Shown one piece after another: positions 24,263-32,308 of a DNA stretch of 64,000 bases (the stretch's first letter is position 1; every line of letters begins with the position of its first letter). Under the pieces are notes generated by a model. It saw only the letters and a list, made by a program, of their open reading frames with translations, made no database searches and was not told the DNA's origin. The DNA comes from Martinezella lusitana. Its GTDB lineage: Bacteria > Pseudomonadota > Alphaproteobacteria > Rhizobiales > Rhizobiaceae. The translations under genes and the position numbers were made by a program. The stretch is taken from positions 115,579 to 179,578 of the forward strand of contig NZ_FMAF01000012.1 of NCBI RefSeq assembly GCF_900094565.1, in the 5' to 3' direction.

Positions 24263-25369
24263 TTAGCTGACGCCGGCAAACTTCCCCGAAATATTCAGAT
24301 CCGGATAATAACCGGCCGGCTTGTCGCCCACCGTCTGACCGCCGGTCATAGCGCCCTGGATCTCAGATCCGAAGAAGGAATAGGGGAAGGTCGGCTGCAA
24401 GGCGCTGACATGGTCGAGCCTCTGCCGTAACTCCGAGGGAATCTCGAAATCCAATGCGCGGAGGTTGTCGTTCAGCTGCTCCAGCTTCGTTGCGCCGATG
24501 ATGATCGAGGCCACGCCCGGTTGGGTCATTGCCCAGTTTACCGCCACCTGCGCCATGCTGCGCCCCAGCTCGGCGGATACCTTTTCCAGTTCGGCAACGA
24601 TTGCCCAGTTGCGCTCGTTGAATTTCTGAAAGCCCGGATTTGTCGTCCCTCGGACGGTCTCGAGCCGCCCGGCCGTCGGCTCCGCCGCGCTCGGGCGATA
24701 CTTGCCGCTCAACAGGCCGCTCGCCAATGGGCTCCAGGCCATAATGCCGGCGCCATAGCGCGTGCCGAACGGGATGAACTCATTCTCGATATTGCGCTCC
24801 GCCAGCGAATATTCGAGCTGCAATGCCGATATTGGCGCATAGCCTCTGTGTTCGGCAATGGCCTGGGCGCGGCTGGCGTACCAGGCCGGCACGTCCGACA
24901 GGCCGACGTGAAGCACCTTTCCCGAACGGACGAGATCGTCAAACGTGCGCATGACCTCCTCAGGCGGCGTCAGGCGGTCCCAGCAATGCATCAGGTAAAG
25001 ATCGATATGGTCGGTGTTGAGCCGCTTCAGCGAGCCCTCGACGGCGCGCAGTATGTTCTTGCGGCCATTGCCGGCGGCGTTCGGTGTGTGTGCCTGAAGG
25101 TTCATGCTGAATTTTGTCGCGATCACCGACTCGTCGTGCAGTCCGCGTTCGGCGATGAACTCGCCGAGCCAGGTTTCCGACGTGCCGCCGGTATAGGCAT
25201 CCGCGGTATCGAAGAAATTGCCGCCAGCCTCGACATAGGCGTCGAAGATGGCGCGAGCTGTCGCCTTGTCCGACCCCCAGCCCCATTCTGTCCCGAAGGT
25301 CATGGTGCCGAGGGCAAGCCGCGTCACTTTCAGGCCGCTATCGCCGAGAGTGAAGAATTGCATGCTCAT
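24263..25369 (-). CDS. Aldo/keto reductase
   Basis: A 368-residue NADPH-dependent aldo/keto reductase of the YajO/Tas-like group. Catalytic tetrad: Asp and Tyr in FFDTADAYTGG, Lys in VIATKFS and His in YLMHCWD. The C-terminal cofactor-binding segment SIIIGATKLEQLNDNL is also present. ATG 25369 is chosen for its GAGGAG seven bases upstream; the open frame extends to 25477 without family similarity. It is divergent from a LysR-type gene with a 142-base gap, the usual layout for a regulator and its target. The physiological substrate is not evident. Confidence 0.9.
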   Translation of the reverse strand: MSMQFFTLGDSGLKVTRLALGTMTFGTEWGWGSDKATARAIFDAYVEAGGNFFDTADAYTGGTSETWLGEFIAERGLHDESVIATKFSMNLQAHTPNAAGNGRKNILRAVEGSLKRLNTDHIDLYLMHCWDRLTPPEEVMRTFDDLVRSGKVLHVGLSDVPAWYASRAQAIAEHRGYAPISALQLEYSLAERNIENEFIPFGTRYGAGIMAWSPLASGLLSGKYRPSAAEPTAGRLETVRGTTNPGFQKFNERNWAIVAELEKVSAELGRSMAQVAVNWAMTQPGVASIIIGATKLEQLNDNLRALDFEIPSELRQRLDHVSALQPTFPYSFFGSEIQGAMTGGQTVGDKPAGYYPDLNISGKFAGVS

Positions 25370-25511
25370 GAATGTGCTCCTCATTGCCGCGTCCGGCCTC
25401 GTTCGGATGGTCGATGGAGCCCGTCGGCGATTTGACCTGCACAGGATTCCCCCTTTCCCGCCCTGCGATAAGATCATTTAATTCGCATGCATTGTGCGAT
25501 ATGATTCATGA

Positions 25512-26423
25512 ATGGATCGCGATCTGCTGCCTCACCTTCCCATTATCGTCGCCGTGGCTCGCCGCGGCGGTTTCGCCGCTGCTGCCAGTGAACTGGGGAT
25601 GAGTGCATCTGCTGTCAGCCATGCCGTCCGATTGGTAGAAGAACGGCTCGGCCAGCCGCTTTTCGCGCGGACGACCCGCAGCGTGGCGCTGACAGAAGCC
25701 GGCAGGAGCCTGATCGGCACCGTGACGCCAGCTTTGCAGGATATTCACGAACGGATCGAGCGCATCCGCGCCGTCAAGGGAAGGCCAAGCGGCCTTTTGC
25801 GCATCAATGCCGCGCGCGTCTGCCTGCCGCTTGCTGTCACGCGGGTGATCGCCGCGATGGCCGAACGCTATCCCGAGGTCGAGGTGGAAATCTTTTCCGA
25901 CGAGCGACTGACCGACATCGTCTCCGAGGGCTTCGATGCCGGTATACGTATCGGCGAAATGATTGCTCAGGATATGGTGGCGATCCGTCTCACCCCTCCC
26001 TTTCGTTCGGTCGTGGTCGCCTCCCCCGCGTATATCGGCCGCCACGGACGACCGACGACACTGGGACAACTTTCCAATCATAATTGCATTGGTTACCGGC
26101 TCATCCGCTCCGGCGGTCTCTATCAATGGGAATTCGTCGAGGACGGCCGGGATGTGGCCGTCACGGTCGGCGGTCAAGCGATCGTGACAGAAGCGCATTC
26201 GGCGATAGAGCTTGCACTGGCAGGCATCGGACTTGCCTATGTCTTCGAACCGTTGGTGCAAGCGGACATCCAGGCTGGCCGACTGGTTCATGTATTGGCC
26301 GACTACGCCGTCACCGAGGGCGGCCTCTTTCTATACTTTCCGCGTCGAGCCGAGCTGGCGCCAAAACTCAGGGCCTTTATCGATACGATAAGGCAAATCG
26401 GCCGCGAATCGGCTGCAAACTAG
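25512..26423 (+). CDS. LysR-family transcriptional regulator
   Basis: A 303-residue LysR protein with N-terminal winged helix (LPIIVAVARRGGFAAAASELGMSASAVSHAVRLVEERLGQPLF cut across residues 8-50) and an effector domain whose pattern (RPSGLLRINA, GFDAGIRIGE, VVVASPAYI) fits the CrgA/YafC branch. It is divergent from the aldo/keto reductase gene and probably regulates it and itself from the 142-base gap. The last residues (IRQIGRESAAN) are variable. No inducer can be named. Confidence 0.9.
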   Translation: MDRDLLPHLPIIVAVARRGGFAAAASELGMSASAVSHAVRLVEERLGQPLFARTTRSVALTEAGRSLIGTVTPALQDIHERIERIRAVKGRPSGLLRINAARVCLPLAVTRVIAAMAERYPEVEVEIFSDERLTDIVSEGFDAGIRIGEMIAQDMVAIRLTPPFRSVVVASPAYIGRHGRPTTLGQLSNHNCIGYRLIRSGGLYQWEFVEDGRDVAVTVGGQAIVTEAHSAIELALAGIGLAYVFEPLVQADIQAGRLVHVLADYAVTEGGLFLYFPRRAELAPKLRAFIDTIRQIGRESAAN

Positions 26424-26463
26424 GCCGCGTATCGGGCTAGGGGTGTCCACTTGACACCCTTCG

Positions 26464-26488
26464 CAATGTTCAGATAGCGCAAACATTG
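26464..26488. promoter_or_regulatory. Inverted repeat in the promoter region of the XRE gene
   Basis: CAATGTT at 26464-26470 and AACATTG at 26482-26488 form a 7-bp inverted repeat with 11 bases between. A TTGACA box (26451-26456) is just upstream, with a weak -10 (GATAGC) inside the repeat. It is 184 bases before the XRE start. Candidate autoregulatory site, modest support. Confidence 0.35.
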
Positions 26489-26671
26489 TACCAAATGCGC
26501 AAGAATCGGATGCCGTGACGACGGCCGGGATGAATTGACATTGCCGTCTCATATGACACCCGGCAGTCATAGGTCGAGGGCTCTGCCGACATGATGTCCA
26601 GGATCCTGCAGCCTCCCGCCCGTCGACCCCCCGCAGTTCGATGGGCGGCACCATCGCCAGAAAGAGGGTCT

Positions 26672-27079
26672 ATGCAAGATACGTCGAAGCGAAAGCCACC
26701 CAGCCCAATCGATATCGAGGTCGGAAGACGCATCCGGATGCAACGGCGCATGTTGGGCATGAGCCAGACGGCGCTTGCCGAAGGGCTGAACGTGACGTTT
26801 CAGCAGGTCCAGAAATATGAGAAGGGCACAAATCGCGTCGGCGCCAGCCGGTTGCAGCGCGTTGCAGACTGCCTCGGCGTGTCGATTTCGCATTTCTTCG
26901 ACAACCCGGTAGCCCATTCCAATGCTTCGGTAAACGAGGCAATGGGCGTCAAGAATGACCTCGTCAGCTTCCTTTCATCTGATGAAGGTGCCGAACTCAA
27001 TCGCGCCTTTGCGAAGATCAAGGACACAAAGACGCGGCAGAAGATCATAGGCCTGGTCAAAACGCTGGTCACGGCGTAG
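26672..27079 (+). CDS. XRE-family (PraR-like) helix-turn-helix regulator
   Basis: A 135-residue protein with a helix-turn-helix at residues about 18-70 (GRRIRMQRRMLGMSQTALAEG, then FQQVQKYEKGTNRVGASRL) and a helical C-terminal half ending IIGLVKTLVTA. This length and pattern, including the QQVQKYEKG core, are common in alphaproteobacterial regulators of the PraR/SinR-like group that tune biofilm and quorum-sensing genes. ATG 26672 is preferred because GAGGG precedes it; the open frame to 26591 adds proline- and arginine-rich residues. It stands alone, so its targets are elsewhere. Confidence 0.85.
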   Translation: MQDTSKRKPPSPIDIEVGRRIRMQRRMLGMSQTALAEGLNVTFQQVQKYEKGTNRVGASRLQRVADCLGVSISHFFDNPVAHSNASVNEAMGVKNDLVSFLSSDEGAELNRAFAKIKDTKTRQKIIGLVKTLVTA

Positions 27080-27444
27080 CCCACCCGTGGCCCTAAGCGG
27101 CATATGCCGTCGCGCGCTCCACGCGATGCTCTGACCGGGCGGCAGCCAACCGCTTGAGAGACCGATAGAAGCAGCTCATTTGCGAGCGCAAATCGCGTCG
27201 CGATGCTGCGTGGCGCGCTATAAGCCCTTCAGAAAATCGAAATTCCTTCATCGTGAGCGATGGATGGCGAGCAGGTCACAGTCGTTGCAAATAAGAGGCT
27301 CGTTGGAAGCAGCTCCGTCTCGAACCCGAAGCACCCGCATGATGAGCGAGTTCTATCGCGTTGGAGCCAGGAGCCACCCTCGCATGCACGGCCGCGCAGA
27401 CAATCGTGCGACGGCACGACCTGGTCGGTCATCGGATGCACCCG
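27080..27444 (+). other. Intergenic region with one short palindrome
   Basis: About 365 bases between the XRE gene and the end of the TadG-like gene. ATTTGCG (27178-27184) and CGCAAAT (27187-27193) make a compact palindrome of operator size, but no gene starts nearby on either strand. Otherwise I see no coding signal, RNA gene or repeat. Confidence 0.35.
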
Positions 27445-28803
27445 TCAGCCTGTCAGTCGAGGCGTCCGAATGACCTTCAGGAACAGTGCATTCATCGCAT
27501 CTGAAATACCCTGTGTCGGGCTGACTTCGAAATAGAGGCCGGGCGACGCGCAGTTTTGCAGGTTCGTGCCGATCTGCGATTGGAACGGCGCGATCCAGGT
27601 ATTGTACCAAGGATTCTGCGGCAGCGGGAAATAGGTCGTATAAAGAATGGCAATCTTGACGTTCTGGTCCTTCAGTGGCTTGCAGAAGGATATATCGAGC
27701 GGCTCCTGACAGCGACCACCCGTCGTCGGCTTGGTGCACGTGCTGGGCTTGTAGCTATCGCCAACCCCATCGGTCACGAAGAACAGCACTTTAGCGCGAT
27801 CCGAGCTTGTCGTTCCGCCGCCGCCCGTGCCGACGATCGGCTGGAGCTGCGTCAACATCGTGTCGAAGCTCGTGTCCTGGTCGTTGTTGTAATTCTGTTT
27901 GGGCGTGGTCATCAGATCGACCGCGCCGGTGGAGGTCTTAACCTGAGCCATATCGGAAGACAGAGCGGACACGCTGGTCAGACCCGCGCTTTCCGCCTTG
28001 GTACCGAACGTGTAGACGGCCATGCGATACTGGTCGGGGGTCGAGCGGTTAGTGACAGCCGTATCCGTCAGCGATTGCGTTGCCTGCCGTACCACATCGA
28101 TACGCATCTTGACATTAAGACGTTTCGCTAAGTTATAATAATTATTAGTGGTATCCAGATTGTGACAAGCGAAAGCACAGGTGTCGGTGGTGTTCTTTTG
28201 CATCATCGCGATGTCATCCGAAGTGGCGCCCACACCCATCGAAGGCGTGTTATCCAACAACATGTAGAAATCGATGAAGCTTGCCGTCTGATATTGCGCG
28301 GAAGCCGTGCCGCTGATCGGGATCGATGTTTGCCCCATGATCTGCATCAGAGTCGTCGGCACGCTGGCGGAGAAGTTCACCGTCGACTTGACGACATTCG
28401 AAACCCTGTTGACCGAAATATTCACGTTGACAGGCACATTTTGCAGGTCGCCGGACGTCTGGCCGAAGAAGAGTTTCCGTGCATCATCCTGACCGACGCT
28501 GACGGTGCCGTCGCTGGTCATCTTCAGCGCAGCGGCGACCGCTGGCGACGAGTCAGCGATCGCGCCGAGCGCTGCAGCATCCGCCGCATTATAAAGCTCG
28601 GTTCTGGCCATCAGTGCGTTGGTGATGTCTATTGCCATTCCGGCGGCCGCAATCAGCGGAACCGCAAGCAAGACCGTGACCGTCGCGAAGTTCCCGGCTC
28701 GATCAGCCATCAGCTTTCGCGATAGCTGCTGAAGTCTGCGGATAGGTCTGATGCGGGCTTTTGGTCTCTTCACGAACGAGCTTTCATATAATGGAAATTG
28801 CAT
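27445..28803 (-). CDS. TadG-like pilus-assembly protein with von Willebrand A domain
   Basis: About 452 residues. The N terminus carries one membrane segment in the Tad/Flp context (ADRAGNFATVTVLLAVPLI, then NALMARTELYNAADAAALG), typical of TadE/TadG proteins. A von Willebrand A domain follows: MIDAS-like motif LLDNTPSMGVG, then YTFGTKAESAGL and LFFVTDGVGD. Cysteines in CAFACHN, PSTCTKP and GGRCQEP suggest disulfides in the outer part. The start is unclear: ATG 28803 is used, with an in-frame ATG at 28842. No other tad genes are nearby, so it is an orphan whose partners must lie elsewhere. Confidence 0.8.
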   Translation of the reverse strand: MQFPLYESSFVKRPKARIRPIRRLQQLSRKLMADRAGNFATVTVLLAVPLIAAAGMAIDITNALMARTELYNAADAAALGAIADSSPAVAAALKMTSDGTVSVGQDDARKLFFGQTSGDLQNVPVNVNISVNRVSNVVKSTVNFSASVPTTLMQIMGQTSIPISGTASAQYQTASFIDFYMLLDNTPSMGVGATSDDIAMMQKNTTDTCAFACHNLDTTNNYYNLAKRLNVKMRIDVVRQATQSLTDTAVTNRSTPDQYRMAVYTFGTKAESAGLTSVSALSSDMAQVKTSTGAVDLMTTPKQNYNNDQDTSFDTMLTQLQPIVGTGGGGTTSSDRAKVLFFVTDGVGDSYKPSTCTKPTTGGRCQEPLDISFCKPLKDQNVKIAILYTTYFPLPQNPWYNTWIAPFQSQIGTNLQNCASPGLYFEVSPTQGISDAMNALFLKVIRTPRLTG

Positions 28804-29061
28804 AGCATACCAAGCACAATCCTTGCTTAGTATAATTTTCAAATATACTTAAATACATTGTCGCCCATAAAGATTGATATTCGGCTAATATCCAGCATTA
28901 CATTTTAGGATTTGCTGTATTTCCAACAGAGTTACTTGAAACTAAATTCAAGCTTTGAATATCGAAGTCAGTTCTCGGATCAGAGTTCTGACGAGAGATC
29001 TCCATCGCTGCTTGCAAAATTCGAGCCGAGCGCGGAAATGGTGGGAAGCGCGGCTCTAATG

Positions 29062-29084
29062 CGGCATTGTGGAGCAGTTGCCAC
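29062..29084 (+). repeat. Left terminal inverted repeat of the TA element
   Basis: 23 bases starting CGGCATTGTGG and ending GTTGCCAC, matching the right end except for G versus A at position 8. Confidence 0.8.
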
Positions 29085-29156
29085 GAGGCATATTGCAGTT
29101 CGATGGCCCCTGCTCCTAAATCCTGCAGCATGAGAACCACCGTGTAATCTTCTGCA

Positions 29157-29184
29157 TTGACAATTTACGCAAAATACGTAATTT
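29157..29184 (+). promoter_or_regulatory. Promoter and operator of the toxin-antitoxin operon
   Basis: TTGACA (29157-29162) and TAATTT (29179-29184) are 16 bases apart. Between them TTACG and CGTAA form an inverted repeat, and TTGACA itself is mirrored by TGTCAA at 29188-29193. Such nested symmetry across a promoter fits repression by the antitoxin, alone or with toxin. GAGGAG follows, ten bases before the ATG. Confidence 0.55.
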
Positions 29185-29208
29185 GCATGTCAATAGAGGA
29201 GATAGATT

Positions 29209-29463
29209 ATGGGTGCAGCGCTTCAAATCCCCGCATCGGATTTCTCTCGTCACTTTGGACGAATTCGCGAAGCGGTACATAAGGCCGGGGTGATTGAAGT
29301 CACGTCGCATAACCGAGTCGTGGGTGCCTACATCAGCGCAGACGAGCTTGAACATTTCAACCGTCTCAAGCGACGTGAGGTGCAGGTGCTTCATGTAAGC
29401 GAGATCGATGACGAGCTACTTACTGAGATTGAGAACGCAGAGTATGGCGTGATCTCTAAGTGA
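29209..29463 (+). CDS. Phd/YefM-like antitoxin
   Basis: An 84-residue protein. The N-terminal IPASDFSRHFGRIREAVHKAG and the following VIEVTSHNRVVGAYIS strand pattern fit Phd/YefM DNA-binding antitoxins; the acidic C-terminal tail (SEIDDELLTEIENAEYG) would be the toxin-neutralising part. GAGGAG precedes the ATG. The stop overlaps the toxin's GTG start by four bases (GTGA), ensuring antitoxin is made first. It likely represses its own promoter at 29157-29193. The pair is the sole cargo of a transposon-like unit. Confidence 0.82.
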   Translation: MGAALQIPASDFSRHFGRIREAVHKAGVIEVTSHNRVVGAYISADELEHFNRLKRREVQVLHVSEIDDELLTEIENAEYGVISK

Positions 29464-29867
29464 AACTGCCAGACCCTACTCCGGGTCTCGTGATCCGGTT
29501 CGATTACACTTGGTACAAAGACCAGTTCAAGAAAGAACGCCCGTGTGCCATCGTCCTGGCCTCAAGTCAGACAGGAATGGTCACCGTTGTTCCAATTACA
29601 CATTCGTACCCAGATATTGGGGAAGAAGACCAATCGTTGCAAGTACCCGAAGATGTCTGCAAAACAATGGGTTTGGATGAGGACATCAATTACGTTCGCC
29701 TGAGTGAGGTCAACCGATTTGAGTGGCCTTCAGACCGTATCAAGCCATTGCCAAACGATCCCTCTCGCTGTGACTACGGAAACGTTCCCAAAGATTTCTT
29801 CTTAGAAATGAGAAAGCGTCTAGCAGAGGCCGTCCGAGCAGGCCGGCTCAACACTTCCAAGGTTTGA
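29460..29867 (+). CDS. PemK/MazF-like toxin
   Basis: A 135-residue protein. The N-terminal PGLVIRFDYTWYKD, then KERPCAIVLAS and VTVVPITHSYP, match the SH3-like barrel of PemK/MazF-family growth inhibitors, normally RNases that cleave mRNA. RLSEVNRFEWP resembles the conserved later strand. The start is GTG at 29460, overlapping the antitoxin stop. The pairing of this toxin type with a Phd-like rather than MazE-like antitoxin is a mixed arrangement. Enzymatic activity is inferred. Confidence 0.82.
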   Translation: MKLPDPTPGLVIRFDYTWYKDQFKKERPCAIVLASSQTGMVTVVPITHSYPDIGEEDQSLQVPEDVCKTMGLDEDINYVRLSEVNRFEWPSDRIKPLPNDPSRCDYGNVPKDFFLEMRKRLAEAVRAGRLNTSKV

Positions 29868-29969
29868 ACAATCCAAAATCCATAATTGCTCAAAAATGTC
29901 GCCGGCGCGGTCGACATCATCAACCTGATTGGCTGGCCAACACACATCCATGAGCCTGCAATCAGGTTT

Positions 29970-29992
29970 GTGGCAACTGCTCCATAATGCCG
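29970..29992 (-). repeat. Right terminal inverted repeat of the TA element
   Basis: Reverse complement of the left end, with one difference; it begins GTGGCAACTGC on the plus strand and ends AATGCCG at the duplicated target site. Confidence 0.8.
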
Positions 29993-30184
29993 CTCTAATG
30001 GCTGATCCGCGACGTGATGATGAGATCACAGACCCGTGTGGAGGCGCAGTTTCACGCGATTTGTAGCATCCGTCTTTACGCGATCTTCAGTGTTCATCCA
30101 CGAAGGATCTGCGCGGCGATTTCCGGCGCGACGACGGCCTACCAAGGATCTGTCGCCGCCACAAAATAGATTTGGGATTTCTGC

Positions 30185-32263
30185 GTGCGCGTTCTTTCAT
30201 GCATCGTCACAGAACATAATTTGTGGCTCGTCCTTCTTGCTGCATTCGTCTGTATCAGCGGTGGATGGATCACGCTCGGCTTGCTGCAGCGAGCAGAAAA
30301 AACGCAAGGACTGCAGCGCGGCGGCTGGATCTTCCTGACAGCGGTCGCCGCCGGTTCCTCCGTCTGGTGCACGCATTTCATTGCCATGCTGGCCTATGAG
30401 GTCGGCGCTCCCGTCACCTTCGATCCGATCCTTACGATGGCATCATTTCTGCTGGCCGTGGCGGGCTCCAGCGTTGGTTTCGCAGTGATGCTGTCCCGCA
30501 CGCCGCAGCTAGCGCCGGAATTGGGCGGCGCCGGCGTCGGCCTTGCCATTGCGACGATGCATTATACCGGCATGATGGCTTACCACGTCGATGGCATCGT
30601 CGAATGGAACCAAAGCTATGTCATCAGCTCCGTCGTGCTTTCGGCCACTCTCGCTGCATTTGCCTTCAATCAGGCGATCCGTCGGCCGTGGCGTCTTGCG
30701 CCGCAGGCTGCTCTGGTCCTCTTCGTTCTTGCGGTTGTCGCGCTTCATTTTACCGCGATGACCGCCGTATCGGTCACACCATTGGCAAATGACGCCGGCC
30801 TTGTCGATTCCTACGCGCTGAGGGCCATGGCCGTTGCGGTCGCCGGCGGCGGCCTGCTTATCATCGGCACCGGCGTCGCCAGTTACATGATCGATGAACG
30901 CGCCTCGCGCGAATCCATCGAGAAGCTTCAGCATATGGCGCTCAACGATCTGCTGACCGGCTTGCCCAATCGCTGCAGCTTCAGCGACTATCTTCGCGGC
31001 GAGATAGAGCGCGCCAAGGAAGACGGCGCAAAACTCGCCGTGATCGGCATAGATCTTGACCGCTTCAAGGAGATCAATGACCTGCGCGGCCATAAGGCGG
31101 GCGATCAGGCCCTGAAGGCCATCGGACGCCGACTTGCTCGCCTCATCAAGGACGGCGAGTTTGTCGCGCGCGTCGGCGGTGACGAGTTTGCGGCGGCCAA
31201 GCGCTTCTTGAACCAGAGCGAGTTGCTGGATTTCGTGGCGCGTTTGGAAAAGACCATGTTTGAGCCGATCCGCATCGACGATTTCGAGACCGTGACCGGA
31301 GCAAGCATCGGCGTCGCCGTTTATCCCGATGACGGCATCGACCAGGAGCGCCTTGTCAGCAACGCCGATCTTGCGATGTATCGTGCCAAGGCCGATATCG
31401 GCCGCGCCGTCTGTTTCTACGAATCCAGAATGGACGAGGCAGCGCGCGCCCGACACACGCTGGCCCAGGATCTGCACCGTGCCGTCGAACTGGATCAGCT
31501 CGAACTGCACTATCAGGTGCAAACCTCGGTCATTTCCGGCGAGATCTGCGGCTACGAGGTGCTGGCGCGCTGGAATCATCCCGAATACGGCCAGGTTCCG
31601 CCATCGGAATTCATCCCGATCGCCGAGGAAAGCGGTACCATCCTCATGATCGGCGAATGGGTGTTGCGAACAGCCTGCAGGCAGGCAGCCTCATGGGACA
31701 GGCCCAACAAGATCGCCGTCAATCTCTCGCCTGTGCAGTTCGCCCATGCGGATCTTGCCAAGCTTATCCATTCGATCCTGCTTGAAACTGGCTTGTCTCC
31801 GGCAAGGCTCGAACTGGAAATCACCGAATCCACCATCATCGCCGATAAGAGCCGCACCCTGCATGTGCTGCGACAGATCCGAACGCTTGGCGTCACCATT
31901 GCAATCGACGATTTCGGAACGGGATATTCGTCACTCGAAACGCTACGCTCGTTCCCTTTCGACAAGATCAAGCTCGATCGCTCCTTCATGAGCGAGGTGG
32001 AGCGCAGCATCCAGGCGAAGGCGATCGTCCGCGCCGTCCTCGCGCTGGGCAAGAGCCTTGAAATTCCCGTTCTGGCCGAGGGCGTCGAGACCAATCACCA
32101 GCTCGAGATCCTTCGCACCGAAGGCTGTGACGAGGCCCAGGGCTTCTTTCTTGGACGGCCCAAACCGGTCGGCCAGATCTTTCAGCCGGATCATGCTGCC
32201 GACGACGGGCTTGGCTCCTCATTTTCGGGGCGTATCCCGCCCGTGCGCATGCGCCGTCGTTAG
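30185..32263 (+). CDS. MHYT-GGDEF-EAL cyclic-di-GMP protein
   Basis: A 692-residue membrane protein. Residues about 10-235 form an MHYT sensor with seven hydrophobic segments and repeated motifs (WCTHFIAML, MHYTGMMAY, LHFTAMTAV) proposed to bind copper and sense oxygen, CO or NO. A GGDEF domain (about 255-420) has an intact VGGDEFA site and DLDRFKEIND. An EAL domain (about 430-680) has GYEVLARWNH at the signature (EVL rather than EAL), ELEITES, DDFGTGYSS, KLDRSF, LAEGVET and QGFFLGRP, so the metal ligands look complete. It could make or break cyclic-di-GMP. Start: GTG 30185; it lies near the TA element's right border. Confidence 0.9.
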   Translation: MRVLSCIVTEHNLWLVLLAAFVCISGGWITLGLLQRAEKTQGLQRGGWIFLTAVAAGSSVWCTHFIAMLAYEVGAPVTFDPILTMASFLLAVAGSSVGFAVMLSRTPQLAPELGGAGVGLAIATMHYTGMMAYHVDGIVEWNQSYVISSVVLSATLAAFAFNQAIRRPWRLAPQAALVLFVLAVVALHFTAMTAVSVTPLANDAGLVDSYALRAMAVAVAGGGLLIIGTGVASYMIDERASRESIEKLQHMALNDLLTGLPNRCSFSDYLRGEIERAKEDGAKLAVIGIDLDRFKEINDLRGHKAGDQALKAIGRRLARLIKDGEFVARVGGDEFAAAKRFLNQSELLDFVARLEKTMFEPIRIDDFETVTGASIGVAVYPDDGIDQERLVSNADLAMYRAKADIGRAVCFYESRMDEAARARHTLAQDLHRAVELDQLELHYQVQTSVISGEICGYEVLARWNHPEYGQVPPSEFIPIAEESGTILMIGEWVLRTACRQAASWDRPNKIAVNLSPVQFAHADLAKLIHSILLETGLSPARLELEITESTIIADKSRTLHVLRQIRTLGVTIAIDDFGTGYSSLETLRSFPFDKIKLDRSFMSEVERSIQAKAIVRAVLALGKSLEIPVLAEGVETNHQLEILRTEGCDEAQGFFLGRPKPVGQIFQPDHAADDGLGSSFSGRIPPVRMRRR

Positions 32264-32308
32264 CGGCAGTTGTACGGCCTGACCACTAACGGCGCCCCTG
32301 TTACGAAC

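Larger units (their letters stand above)
29062..29992. mobile_element. Non-autonomous transposon-like element carrying a toxin-antitoxin pair
   Basis: The unit is 931 bp long. Its left end (29062-29084) begins CGGCATTGTGGAG and its right end, read inward on the minus strand (29992-29970), begins CGGCATTATGGAG. The two 23-base ends agree at 22 positions. A second match, ATTGCAG, sits seven bases further in at both ends, as expected for subterminal transposase sites. The unit is flanked by an 8-bp direct repeat. The only genes inside are a Phd-like antitoxin and a PemK-like toxin; there is no transposase, so movement would need an enzyme encoded elsewhere. The inside is visibly more AT-rich than neighbouring genes. 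I cannot name the transposase family: 8-bp duplications fit several, including ISL3, IS256, IS6 and IS66. Confidence 0.75.
29054..30000. repeat. 8-bp target-site duplication CTCTAATG flanking the TA element
   Basis: CTCTAATG occurs at 29054-29061 and again at 29993-30000, in the same orientation and exactly abutting the two terminal inverted repeats. This is the mark left by transposition with an 8-bp staggered cut. Confidence 0.8.

Noticed and set aside
24521..25435. 304-codon plus-strand frame under the aldo/keto reductase
   Set aside because: Arg/Ala-rich antisense shadow; the reductase tetrad and ribosome site on the other strand are convincing.
29054..30000. The repeated ends read as two diverged copies of a coding piece (WQLLHNAAL in both)
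   Set aside because: The peptide match follows from the 23-bp DNA repeat; the abutting 8-bp direct repeats and matched subterminal word fit transposon ends better.
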